Assembly (NCBI GenBank): GCA_023664345.1
Contig: JAMPFQ010000034.1
Span: 1 to 37,077 of the forward strand
Reading direction: 5' to 3'
Source of the DNA: Lachnospiraceae bacterium
GTDB taxonomy: Bacteria > Bacillota > Clostridia > Lachnospirales > Lachnospiraceae
Length of the DNA: 37,077 nucleotides
Positions 8,271-15,417 of the stretch are shown piece by piece. How positions within the stretch are numbered: the first letter of the stretch is position 1; each line of letters starts with the position of its first letter. Under the pieces are notes generated by a model. That model searched no databases. It was not told where the DNA came from and saw only the letters and a program-made list of their open reading frames with translations. The translations under genes and the position numbers were made by a program.

Positions 8271-8669
8271 ATGGCGGTTTCAAGTATCAAAGCGGTTTTT
8301 TCATGTGATATCCGTAAAGTCTGGGAAGTGGTCACAGACGTGGAAAACTACACATGGCGCAGCGACCTGGGCAGGACGGAGATCCTGAATGACAGGCAGT
8401 TTGTGGAATATACAAAAGATGGTTATGCCACCACTTTTACGATCACTGCAGCGGAACCCTGTAAGCGTTGGGAGTTCGATATGGACAACGGGAATATGAA
8501 AGGCCACTGGATCGGTGTTTTCACGCGGAGGGGAAAGGAAACGGAAATAGAGTTTACGGAAGATGTGACAGCGAAAAAGTTTTTTATGAAGCCTTTTGTG
8601 AAAACTTTCCTGAAAAAGCAGCAGGAGCAGTTTATGGCCGACCTGAAAAAGAGGGTTGCGGGCATATAA
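8271..8669 (+). CDS. SRPBCC (START/Bet v1-like) family protein
   Basis: The product has 132 residues. I chose the ATG at 8271 because AAAGGAG stands ten bases upstream and the sequence from there gives the typical SRPBCC opening (SSIKAVFSCDIRKVWEVVTD). A further 21 in-frame codons lie upstream without a proper site. The pattern of an N-terminal strand, a V-W-x-V-V-T-D helix, a run of beta strands and a long C-terminal helix fits the polyketide-cyclase/START fold, which holds hydrophobic ligands. Neither ligand nor role can be inferred. It lies just before the PAP2 gene, in the same direction. Confidence 0.75.
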   Translation: MAVSSIKAVFSCDIRKVWEVVTDVENYTWRSDLGRTEILNDRQFVEYTKDGYATTFTITAAEPCKRWEFDMDNGNMKGHWIGVFTRRGKETEIEFTEDVTAKKFFMKPFVKTFLKKQQEQFMADLKKRVAGI

Positions 8670-8715
8670 ACGGAATCCGCGAATAGGATAGAACAGGAAA
8701 GGCAGGTTGATCGGC

Positions 8716-9243
8716 ATGGGGATGGAAATACAGATTTTGGATCAGATACAGGGTCTTCGCGACCCGGCAGGGGATGTATTCTGGCCCATGGTCACAAGGC
8801 TGGGAAACGGGGGACACGTATGGATCCTGCTGGCGGTGACGCTGCTGGTCATCCCCAAAACAAGGAAAAGCGGCGCGGTTCTGGCAGTGGCGCTGTGTGT
8901 GGAATTGCTTTTGTGCAATGTCATACTAAAGCCCATGATCGCCCGGACGCGTCCCTTTGACGTAAATACCACTGTCAAGCTTCTGATCCCAGGGCCGGGT
9001 GGCTTTTCTTTCCCTTCCGGACATACGGCGGCCTCTTTCACCGCAGTGGCCGCGCTGTTTTTCGCGGGAGAGAAGAAGCTGTGGAAACCGGCGCTGATTC
9101 TTGCGGCGCTGATCGCCTTTTCCAGGCTGTACCTGTATGTGCATTATCCCACGGATATCCTGGGCGGCATGGCGGTTGGTGTCATTGCAGGGTACATGGG
9201 CTGCGTTATCGCAAGGTTCTGTAAAAAGCTTCTATCCAGTTGA
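8716..9243 (+). CDS. PAP2-family membrane phosphatase
   Basis: This 175-residue integral membrane protein carries all three PAP2 signature motifs: K72...R79-P80, PSGH (100-103) and S136-R137...H143...D147. They form the vanadate-type phosphatase active site used on phosphatidic acid, undecaprenyl pyrophosphate or related lipid phosphates. About five hydrophobic segments are visible. The ATG at 8716 is nine bases from AGGCAGG; a TTG at 8707 and an ATG at 8722 are alternatives. The last 38 bases overlap the end of the convergent DUF3841 gene. Which lipid it acts on, for instance undecaprenyl pyrophosphate recycling, cannot be told from sequence. Confidence 0.88.
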   Translation: MGMEIQILDQIQGLRDPAGDVFWPMVTRLGNGGHVWILLAVTLLVIPKTRKSGAVLAVALCVELLLCNVILKPMIARTRPFDVNTTVKLLIPGPGGFSFPSGHTAASFTAVAALFFAGEKKLWKPALILAALIAFSRLYLYVHYPTDILGGMAVGVIAGYMGCVIARFCKKLLSS

Positions 9244-9850
9244 CCCTTTTCCCGTCGCTGCGCTTATGGTTCAGGGAGCCATATCTGTAGCTTTTGTCGT
9301 TCAGGAATTCGATCTTTTCGATCTCCTCCAGGCTGATCCTCCATACGCAGCCCTGCAGGATATCGCTGTCCGTGGTGATGCATCTGTCGAAACTTTTCTC
9401 TATTTCCCGGCGGATCTCTGAAACCGCCTGCGTCTGCCCGGCCAGCTTTTTGTCAAAGCGTTCTTTATCCGCCAGCGAGTCAGGGATATAGGTGTGGTTC
9501 AGCAAAAAGGAGTACCGGATGAAATCGGTGATAAAGACCTCGTCTGCTGCTTTGGCAAAGGTGACCTTTACATCAAAGCCTTTCACTGGTTCTCCCTTAT
9601 GCTTCGGGGGACAGATATGGTCATGGCACTTCACCCAGCACCATAAGGGGTAACAGACAGAGGAGTCATTTTTTATCCTTTCTTTCATTTTTTCCGAGAT
9701 CCAGGAGTAGGCGTAACCGTATTTTTTCAGGTCGATATGGTCTTCGGCGCATTCCAGATATCCTTTGTTGACCAGATCCCTTACTGCTTCCAGGGACTGG
9801 AACGTCACCAATTTCAATTTTGGCTGTGCGTCATGGAATGGGTTATGCAT
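9206..9850 (-). CDS. DUF3841 family protein
   Basis: This 214-residue protein on the minus strand shows the DUF3841 pattern: KLVTFQSLEAVRDLVNKGYL near the start, then YPLWCWVK and CPPKHKGEPVKGFDVKVTF. The start at 9850 follows AAAGGAGA. It overlaps the end of the upstream pseudogene by eight bases, as in a translationally coupled pair. The frame looks intact. Its 3' end overlaps the convergent PAP2 gene by 38 bases. The function of DUF3841 is unknown. Sitting behind a decayed AAA-ATPase/PDDEXK gene, it may be a passenger of that accessory unit. Confidence 0.8.
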   Translation of the reverse strand: MHNPFHDAQPKLKLVTFQSLEAVRDLVNKGYLECAEDHIDLKKYGYAYSWISEKMKERIKNDSSVCYPLWCWVKCHDHICPPKHKGEPVKGFDVKVTFAKAADEVFITDFIRYSFLLNHTYIPDSLADKERFDKKLAGQTQAVSEIRREIEKSFDRCITTDSDILQGCVWRISLEEIEKIEFLNDKSYRYGSLNHKRSDGKRVNWIEAFYRTLR

Positions 9851-10802
9851 TTTCTTTTATGTCTCCTTTCCCTGATACCCCGCCGATCAGAACCTGTTTC
9901 CCCTCAAATGCAAAGCCATACTTTCGGATTCTTTCCGGGGGGAAACCCTTTGCCTCCAGAGAAGCGGCGTAATTTTTCCGCTCGATCTGTGCCAGGGCGG
10001 CGTCAACTGTGTTTAAGGATAGACCATGGATTATAAATGTCCTTGCAGTCACCGAAAATAAATCCGTCGTACCATTCCTTTACTTCCTGAAACCTATCCG
10101 TCATGCCATACTCTTCCAATGCACGGCATACCGCTTGCTCTGTAAAGCCAAAGCTATCCCTGTACAGATTTGAAGTAGTACTTACGATTGTCAGATGATT
10201 TAAATCCGAAAAGATGGATTCCTTGCTGACTCTGGTGATCCCTGTCAGGATCGCCCGCTCAAGGTAAGGATTCGTCTTAAACGTGGCATGGAACATGTTT
10301 CTGATAAATACGACCATCTTTTCCCAGAAACCGTTCACATAGGCCTTCTGCAGGGGTGTGTCATATTCATCCAGGAGAATGATCACCTTTTTGCCGTAGT
10401 AGCGGAAGAGGTATTCCGCCATCTTATGGATGGCCATGGTGGCAACCGTTTCCGGCATATTCATGGACATGCTGCGAAATTCTGCCTTTTCTTCCTCCGA
10501 CAGTGTGTCTCCCTGCAGTAAAAAGGAGTTCCTGCGGTATAAATCCGTCAGCAGCTGGCCGATGCGGAGCATCGTCGAGGGATAGTCCGTCTCTTTTACA
10601 TTGGCAAAGGAAAAACCGAAAAAAACTGTTCCACCATGCTCATGTTCAGCGTCTTTCCAAACCGCCTTGGCCGGGTGATCAATGTGACATCATCTTCATT
10701 TTCCCACCATTCTTTGATGAACAGGGTCTTATCCACATAAAAAAGGTTTCTCGTGACTATCTTTTCAAAATCCTGTCTTCCGATTCCTACTGTCCGGGGC
10801 AT
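9843..10802 (-). pseudogene. Decayed AAA-ATPase/PDDEXK-nuclease-like gene (AAA_34 + PDDEXK_9 type)
   Basis: Three minus-strand pieces in different frames belong to one family of about 500-residue proteins with an N-terminal AAA-ATPase-like domain and a C-terminal PDDEXK-like domain. Piece 1 (from ATG 10802, after AGGAGGA) carries GIGRQDFEKIV, FYVDKTLFI and RPRRFGKTLNMSM. Piece 2 (about 10613-10003) resumes at FANVKETDYPS and runs through LLDEYDTPLQKAY to YNPWSIL. Piece 3 (about 10019-9843) resumes at TVDAALAQIE and ends after KYGFAFEGKQVLIGG. By comparison with the family as I remember it, about 40 residues are missing at the first junction and about 200 at the second. The promoter and ribosome binding site are still intact, so inactivation may be recent. 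Confidence 0.85.
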
Positions 10803-10849
10803 GTTTTGTCCTCCTGGGGGTGATCTAAGGCATTGCAGGTTACTTTGAC

Positions 10850-10878
10850 AGTATACCACATCGGGATAATCAGCGCAA
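10850..10878 (-). promoter_or_regulatory. Predicted sigma-A promoter of the AAA-ATPase pseudogene and DUF3841 gene
   Basis: On the minus strand TTGCGC (10878-10873) and TATACT (10855-10850) are separated by 17 bases. They lie about 50 bases upstream of the ATG at 10802. It probably still drives transcription through the pseudogene into the DUF3841 gene. Confidence 0.65.
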
Positions 10879-10938
10879 ACCATGAAAAGCGTTGTTTTCT
10901 TCGCAGTATCATGCCAGGGGAACGGCAGATAAAATTAA

Positions 10939-10967
10939 GAGACATTCCCGTGAACCTGTGTTATAAT
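10939..10967 (+). promoter_or_regulatory. Predicted extended -10 promoter of the receiver-alarmone synthetase gene
   Basis: A perfect TATAAT (10962-10967) is preceded by the extended -10 dinucleotide TG. GAGACA (10939-10944) lies 17 bases upstream as a partial -35. The ATG at 11022 lies 55 bases downstream. Confidence 0.75.
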
Positions 10968-11021
10968 AGTGTTATCCGAAACGGATCGTAGGGGATACTT
11001 AAGATTGAGGGGATGCTTAAG

Positions 11022-12089
11022 ATGCAGAAGATACTGGTAGTGGACGACGCGGAGGTCAATCGTGACCTGCTGCGTGATATACTGATGGATGAATACATGG
11101 TGGAGACGGCTGAGGATGGGGAGCAGGCGCTGGATAAGCTGCAGGAGGAGCACAGCGGGATGGCGGCGCTTCTTTTGGATCTGCACATGCCCAAAGCGGA
11201 CGGATTTGCGGTCATTGCGGGGATGAAGGAGCGGGGCTGGATCAACAGGGTTCCCGTTCTGATCATCAGCAGCGAACATGCGGTGGAGACCGAGAACAGG
11301 TGCCTGGAGCAGGGCGTCTCTGATTTTATCCATAAGCCTTTCGAGGCGTCCATTGTCAAAAACAGGGTAAAAAACGCCATAGAACTGTTCAATTATAAGA
11401 GGCAGCTGGAACAGAAAGTGGAGGAGCAGGCGGAAACATTGAAGAAGCAGTCCCAGATCATCCAGATGCAGGCGGAGCAGCTGAGCAAGGCAAAGCCCTT
11501 TAACACACTGATGATGGAATACCGCGCCGTGATCATGGAGGTGGAGACCAAGCTTAAGGTCCTGAACGATATGTTTTCCGAGGAATACAAGAGGAATCCT
11601 TTCGAGGCCATCAAGAGCAGATTAAAGACGCCGGAGAGCATCTACAAAAAGCTGGAGAAAAAGGGATATGCTCTTACCATAGAGAATATCAGGAACTATG
11701 TGGCGGATGTGGCGGGACTGCGGGTGATCTGTTCCTTTCCCGACGATATCTATCGGCTGGCGGAACTTTTGACCAGGCAGGATGATATCATCCTGCTGAA
11801 GAAAAAGGATTATATCGAGTCGCCGAAGCCCAACGGTTACCGGAGCCTCCACCTGATCCTGAGTGTGCCCATTTTCCTGGCGGACGAGAAAAAGTTTATG
11901 AAAGTGGAAGTTCAGTTCCGCACTATTGCCATGGATTTCTGGGCAAGTCTGGAGCACAAGCTGAAATATAAAAAGACGATTCACGATACGGATGAAATCG
12001 AGCGGCAGTTGAGAGTCTGCGCGGACTCCATCGAGGCGCTGGATTACCAGATGCAGGAACTGAGGGATCGGATCGATCACGGAGAATAG
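11022..12089 (+). CDS. Response-regulator receiver fused to a RelA/SpoT-type small alarmone synthetase
   Basis: The product has 355 residues. Residues 1-118 are a CheY-like receiver with acidic residues D8/D9, phosphoacceptor D53 (LLDLHMPKADG), S83 and K105. Residues about 120-155 form a coiled coil (QKVEEQAETLKKQS). Residues about 160-355 match the RelQ/YjbM class of small (p)ppGpp synthetases: NPFEAIKSRLKTPESIYKKL, VADVAGLRVICSF, KKDYIESPKPNGYRSLHLI and VEVQFRTIAMDFWASLEHKLKY. There is no hydrolase HD domain. The inference is that phosphorylation of D53, probably through coiled-coil dimerisation, controls synthesis of ppGpp. No histidine kinase gene lies in the window. The ATG at 11022 is nine bases from GAGGGG; the ATG at 11013 touches that site and is less likely. 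Confidence 0.9.
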   Translation: MQKILVVDDAEVNRDLLRDILMDEYMVETAEDGEQALDKLQEEHSGMAALLLDLHMPKADGFAVIAGMKERGWINRVPVLIISSEHAVETENRCLEQGVSDFIHKPFEASIVKNRVKNAIELFNYKRQLEQKVEEQAETLKKQSQIIQMQAEQLSKAKPFNTLMMEYRAVIMEVETKLKVLNDMFSEEYKRNPFEAIKSRLKTPESIYKKLEKKGYALTIENIRNYVADVAGLRVICSFPDDIYRLAELLTRQDDIILLKKKDYIESPKPNGYRSLHLILSVPIFLADEKKFMKVEVQFRTIAMDFWASLEHKLKYKKTIHDTDEIERQLRVCADSIEALDYQMQELRDRIDHGE

Positions 12090-12113
12090 ACGGTATTTTA
12101 CAAGAAGATTGTA

Positions 12114-12165
12114 AGCCGCATGAAGAAGAGCGTAGTGCAAAAGCATTGGTCTTCTTCATGCGGCT
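12114..12165. terminator. Long hairpin between convergent genes, possible bidirectional terminator
   Basis: AGCCGCATGAAGAA (12114-12127) and TTCTTCATGCGGCT (12152-12165) form a perfect 14-base stem with a 24-base loop. It stands 25 bases after the synthetase gene and 90 bases beyond the end of the convergent ECF gene. No clear T-run follows on either strand, so the terminator role is inferred from position. Confidence 0.5.
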
Positions 12166-12253
12166 GTATGTTGGCTTGTCGTTTACATTATTATGCTGTC
12201 AGCTGTTTTTGGGCGTCAGCCGCCGTTCATTGCAAGATCCATGAAACTTTGTG

Positions 12254-12811
12254 CTACGCAAACCTTTTGGACCGGCTGCGCACGGGAACCAGGTGCGCTT
12301 TCTGCAGGGCAAGATACAGCGCGGGAACCAGGATCAGCTGCAGGATAATGCCCGGGAAGCTGGATACGAAATATCCCGTTGCCCATGCTTTCCAGGAGTA
12401 GTTTCCGGCGGAAAAGATCAGCGCTCTGACAACGCCGGTGATGATGCGCCCCGCCAGCATGGCGGTGAGCAGGCTGATGTAGATATCGGCGATCTGTTTT
12501 CCGGTATGGATGAACCGCATCATCAGTCCCGTCACCAGGCCGTAGATCGCCAGTTCCACCATCATGGTGGGCAGATAGCCGATGCCCGGCATCCCTGTGA
12601 TGAAGCAGGAGAGCATGGGTCCAGCCAGGCCGCACAGCAGGCCGTACTGCCAGCCGCAGACCATGCCGCAGAGCAGGACGGGCAGATGCATGGGGGAGAG
12701 CAGGGTGCCCGCGTTGGGGATTGCGTGGAGCGCCATGGGGAGCACTACACAGAGCGCCATGCAGACAGCGGTCACGGCGCATTTTACGATAGGTGTCATT
12801 TTGTTGTTCAT
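12254..12811 (-). CDS. ECF transporter S component (substrate-binding membrane subunit)
   Basis: This 185-residue minus-strand protein has about six hydrophobic segments. Its pattern is typical of vitamin-type ECF S components: an N-terminal helix, then LSPMHLPVLLCGMVCGWQYGLLCGL, and a basic C-terminus. Such a subunit binds one vitamin or precursor and docks onto a shared EcfT/EcfA energising module, which is not encoded here. The substrate cannot be inferred. The start at 12811 follows AAGGA. The 495 bases upstream contain only hairpins, and I recognise no known vitamin riboswitch in them. Confidence 0.8.
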   Translation of the reverse strand: MNNKMTPIVKCAVTAVCMALCVVLPMALHAIPNAGTLLSPMHLPVLLCGMVCGWQYGLLCGLAGPMLSCFITGMPGIGYLPTMMVELAIYGLVTGLMMRFIHTGKQIADIYISLLTAMLAGRIITGVVRALIFSAGNYSWKAWATGYFVSSFPGIILQLILVPALYLALQKAHLVPVRSRSKRFA

Positions 12812-12876
12812 ATGTTCCTTCTTTCCGCATTGCGCTTCCAGACAAATAGCAGTAACAGTTCAGCCATGCCATTCAT

Positions 12877-12930
12877 AAGTTGCCCCAATTTATATTTTCA
12901 CCAATAGATGAACACTAATGTCGGCAACTT
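12877..12930 (-). promoter_or_regulatory. Leader hairpin upstream of the ECF S-component gene
   Basis: AAGTTGCC and GGCAACTT (12877-12884 and 12923-12930) can pair around a 38-base AT-rich loop, about 65 bases before the ATG on the minus strand. It could be part of an RNA regulatory leader, but I cannot match it to a riboswitch class. Confidence 0.3.
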
Positions 12931-12938
12931 ATTTCATG

Positions 12939-13104
12939 TCGGGCGTTCGCCCTATAGAAATGATTGTGCAGTTCTCTTGAGAACTTTTGCCCTTAGTGAG
13001 CAAGCTCTCACGGGCAATTTGTACAATCATTTCTGCATGGCAGAACTATTACAAAAAATAAGCCGCGAAAACAACTCTCTCCAGAGAGCGGGAGCCTTCG
13101 TGGC
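12939..13104. repeat. Cluster of nested inverted repeats (cruciform-like element)
   Basis: The core (12956-13034) has perfect 12-base outer arms AGAAATGATTGT/ACAATCATTTCT. They enclose a GTTCTC/GAGAAC hairpin and a TTGCCC/GGGCAA stem with an inner GTGAG/CTCAC hairpin. On its left is GGGC/GCCC (12940-12952). On its right, GCCGCGAA/TTCGTGGC (13062-13069 and 13097-13104) encloses CTCTC/GAGAG. This element and AT-rich flanks account for the 495-base space between the ECF gene and the DUF3842 gene. The short open frame across it is a by-product. Confidence 0.7.
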
Positions 13105-13249
13105 AAAATAAGGGCTGTATTTGTTTGTGTGGAAAGTGCGCTGCTGATATTTTGATGCATTTTTCTAAATGCGCCGTTTCTTCCTGAAACATTTCTATTT
13201 ATAATGATACGGAAAATCACGGAAAAGTCAAGAGATTTTGTAAAAGCGG

Positions 13250-13279
13250 TTGAATTATGGCCGCTGGTCATGCTATGAT
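13250..13279 (+). promoter_or_regulatory. Predicted sigma-A promoter of the DUF3842 gene
   Basis: TTGAAT (13250-13255) and TATGAT (13274-13279) are separated by 18 bases. The TTG start codon at 13307 lies 27 bases downstream, so the leader is short. Confidence 0.65.
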
Positions 13280-13306
13280 AAACATTCAGGGACAGGAGGT
13301 ATCGAC

Positions 13307-13705
13307 TTGAAGATAATGATCATGGACGGCCAGGGCGGCGGTGTGGGGAAAAGCCTTGTGGAGGCGCTGCGGGGCGCTTACCCGGAAGCGGAACTGATCG
13401 CGGTGGGCACAAATGCCGCGGCTACGGCGAATATGATGAAGGGTGGCACGGCGCTGGGAGCCACGGGCGAAAACGCGGTGGTCTATAACAGCAGCCGGGC
13501 GGATGTGATCGTGGGCCCCATCGGCATTGTCATGGCGAACGCCATGCTGGGGGAGATTACCCCAAAGATGGCGGAGGCGGTAGCGTCCAGCGAAGCCAGG
13601 ATCCTGCTGCTGCCCATGAGCCGGTGCAACGCTACGGTGATGGGGGTGGAGGGCAGGAAACTCTCGGATTATGTAAAGGAAGCAGTGGAAAAAGTTGGGA
13701 TTTAG
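13307..13705 (+). CDS. DUF3842 family protein
   Basis: The 132-residue product starts at a TTG seven bases after AGGAGG; an ATG at 13316 would remove three residues. It shows the DUF3842 pattern: KIMIMDGQGGGVGKSLVEAL, VGTNAAATANMMKGG, GENAVVYNSSRADVIVGPIGI and RILLLPMSRCNATVMGV. The N-terminal Gly-rich loop after a beta strand suggests a Rossmann-like nucleotide- or cofactor-binding fold. No biochemical function is known to me. Its end overlaps the next gene by 11 bases, so the two are probably translationally coupled. Confidence 0.8.
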   Translation: MKIMIMDGQGGGVGKSLVEALRGAYPEAELIAVGTNAAATANMMKGGTALGATGENAVVYNSSRADVIVGPIGIVMANAMLGEITPKMAEAVASSEARILLLPMSRCNATVMGVEGRKLSDYVKEAVEKVGI

Positions 13706-14741
13706 GGAATCTTTTTTGGAACAGGCAGAAAAGCATCCGGCCATGGAGGCGCAGGACGCGGTAAAGCTGTGTTATCAGGCGGCTTTTGGCGCGGAGCATT
13801 TGTTGCGGGACAAAGATGCCGCATACCGGTATCTGGAACGGGAATATGAGTCTGTGGAGGCGGATTCCGGCCCTTTGTATGAGCAGATCCACGAGACTGT
13901 GTGTCGCGTGAATCTGGCCGCATGGAAGCGGGAGGGGCTGCCCCTGGAATGGCTTTTCCGAATGTTTGCGGAGACCGCCGCCAACCCGCCGGAAAATGGG
14001 GAGCAGGTGTTTCGGGACTGCCTGGATACGGTGGGGGGATTGATCAGAGAACGGATCATAGGCATCACTGCAGAGCAGTGGGACGGATTCCTTTCAAACT
14101 ATCCGGTTCATCAGCCCCAGGCGCTGCATCACAGCGAAAGCTATCGGAACAGGGAACATCCCGCGTACCGCCTGGTATGCAGCCGTTTTATCCGTATCTT
14201 CCCGATTCTCCGGGCGATCGCGGGCATGGCTCAAAAACCGAAGATCATTGCCCTGGACGGCAGGGCCGCTTCCGGGAAAACGACGCTGGCGGATCAGCTG
14301 GCAAGGGTGACGGGAGCCGGTGTGGCGCATATGGACGACTTCTTCCTGCCACCCGGACTGCGCACGGAGGAACGGCTGGCGGAACCGGGTGGCAATGTGC
14401 ATTATGAGCGGTTCCTGGAAGAGGTGCTGCCATTCCTGAAAAGTCCGCAGGCTTTTCGTTACCGCTGTTTTGACTGCAGCCGGATGGAGTTTGGCGAAGT
14501 CAGGGAGATACCGGAGGGAAACCTGCGGATCGTGGAGGGCGCCTACAGCTGCCATCCCCTTTTCGGGGATCATATGGGGCTTAAGGTGTTCTGCGATGTG
14601 GAGCCCCGGGAGCAGCTGCGGCGCATCAGGCGGCGCAACGGCGCACAGATGCTGGAAAGGTTCCGAGACAGCTGGATTCCCATGGAGGAACGGTATTTTC
14701 AGCATTTCCAGATCAGGGAACACGCGAACCTGACAGTGTAG
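13695..14741 (+). CDS. Uridine-kinase-like P-loop protein with extra N-terminal domain
   Basis: The 348-residue product probably starts at the TTG at 13695 inside the end of the DUF3842 gene, because the sequence from there (FRESFLEQAEKHPAMEAQD) looks like conserved protein. The next ATG is at 13743. Residues 1 to about 175 are a helical domain with AVKLCYQAAFGAEHLL and TCRVN-like stretches. Residues 183-348 resemble the uridine kinase/phosphoribulokinase family, with P-loop GRAASGKT (189-196), HMDDFF, and GNVHYERF. Phosphorylation of a small alcohol or nucleoside is likely, but the substrate is not known and the N-terminal domain may narrow it. Confidence 0.75.
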   Translation: MGFRESFLEQAEKHPAMEAQDAVKLCYQAAFGAEHLLRDKDAAYRYLEREYESVEADSGPLYEQIHETVCRVNLAAWKREGLPLEWLFRMFAETAANPPENGEQVFRDCLDTVGGLIRERIIGITAEQWDGFLSNYPVHQPQALHHSESYRNREHPAYRLVCSRFIRIFPILRAIAGMAQKPKIIALDGRAASGKTTLADQLARVTGAGVAHMDDFFLPPGLRTEERLAEPGGNVHYERFLEEVLPFLKSPQAFRYRCFDCSRMEFGEVREIPEGNLRIVEGAYSCHPLFGDHMGLKVFCDVEPREQLRRIRRRNGAQMLERFRDSWIPMEERYFQHFQIREHANLTV

Positions 14742-14810
14742 AGACAGAGACAGGTCACTGCAGTGCAGAGACGGGAAGTGCAGGGGCATCGCAGTGCAGA
14801 GACCGGAACA

Positions 14811-14830
14811 AGTTCCTGCAAGCAGGAACT
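14811..14830. other. Short perfect hairpin before yqeG
   Basis: AGTTCCTGC and GCAGGAACT pair around two A residues. The preceding 70 bases contain direct repeats of CAGTGCAGAGAC (from 14761 and 14792). No T-run follows. It lies 18 bases before the YqeG start. Confidence 0.4.
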
Positions 14831-14847
14831 GGAATAGAGGATTTATT

Positions 14848-15357
14848 ATGTTGCAGCGTTTTTATCCCGATTATGAGACGGACAGCGCATACGAGATCGA
14901 TTATGAGGCCTTATATCAAAAAGGCTATCGCGGCGTGATCTTCGATATCGACAACACCCTGGTGCCCCACGGCGCCCCGGCGGACGACAGAGCGACGGCT
15001 CTGTTTGAACGGCTCCGGAGGATCGGTTATGGTACCATGCTCCTGTCCAACAACAAGGAGCCCCGTGTGAAAATGTTCCATGACGGCGTGGGTTCCCCCT
15101 ATATCTTCAAGGCGGGCAAGCCCGGCAGGAGGGGATATGAGACCGCCATGGAGCGGATGGGGACGACGCCGGGAACCACGTTGTTTGTGGGGGATCAGCT
15201 GTTTACGGATGTGTGGGGGGCAAAGAGAACTGGCATTGTCACTTATCTGGTAAAGCCCATCCATCCCAGGGAGGAGATCCAGATCGTGCTGAAGCGTTAT
15301 CTGGAAAAAATAGTCCTGTATTTTTATCATCGGAAGATAAGAAGTGATCATGGATGA
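14848..15357 (+). CDS. yqeG: YqeG family HAD-type phosphatase
   Basis: The 169-residue product has the HAD motif I DIDNTLV with D33 and D35. A motif II serine/threonine region (LLSNNKEP), the motif III lysine in KAGKP and motif IV FVGDQLFTDVWG follow. This is the HAD-IIIA YqeG family of Firmicutes, related to phosphatidylglycerophosphate phosphatases. The in vivo substrate here is not certain. The start at 14848 follows AGAGGA by seven bases; 18 in-frame codons upstream run through the repeat-rich leader. In Firmicutes yqeG commonly stands before aroE, as it does here. Confidence 0.88.
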   Translation: MLQRFYPDYETDSAYEIDYEALYQKGYRGVIFDIDNTLVPHGAPADDRATALFERLRRIGYGTMLLSNNKEPRVKMFHDGVGSPYIFKAGKPGRRGYETAMERMGTTPGTTLFVGDQLFTDVWGAKRTGIVTYLVKPIHPREEIQIVLKRYLEKIVLYFYHRKIRSDHG

Positions 15358-15417
15358 CTATTGCGGTCGGACAGTTTATGCGCGGATCTGCAGATCACGG
15401 AAAGGACAGGCATCAAA

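Noticed and set aside
9843..10802. A novel three-gene cassette on the minus strand.
   Set aside because: The three frames join into one known AAA-ATPase/PDDEXK family order, with gaps and frame changes at the junctions, so a single pseudogene explains them better.
12216..12907. Long frames overlapping the ECF S-component gene on both strands.
   Set aside because: The frame at 12254-12811 gives the hydrophobic ECF pattern with a ribosome binding site. The others give His/Pro- or Gln/Gly-rich products without structure.
12812..12935. A thiamine, folate or preQ1 riboswitch controlling the ECF S component.
   Set aside because: A hairpin is present, but none of the conserved core sequences that I know for these classes can be seen.
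12908..13111. A 67-codon frame between the ECF and DUF3842 genes.
   Set aside because: It lies entirely in the cruciform-like element and has no ribosome binding site. I treat it as a by-product of the repeat.
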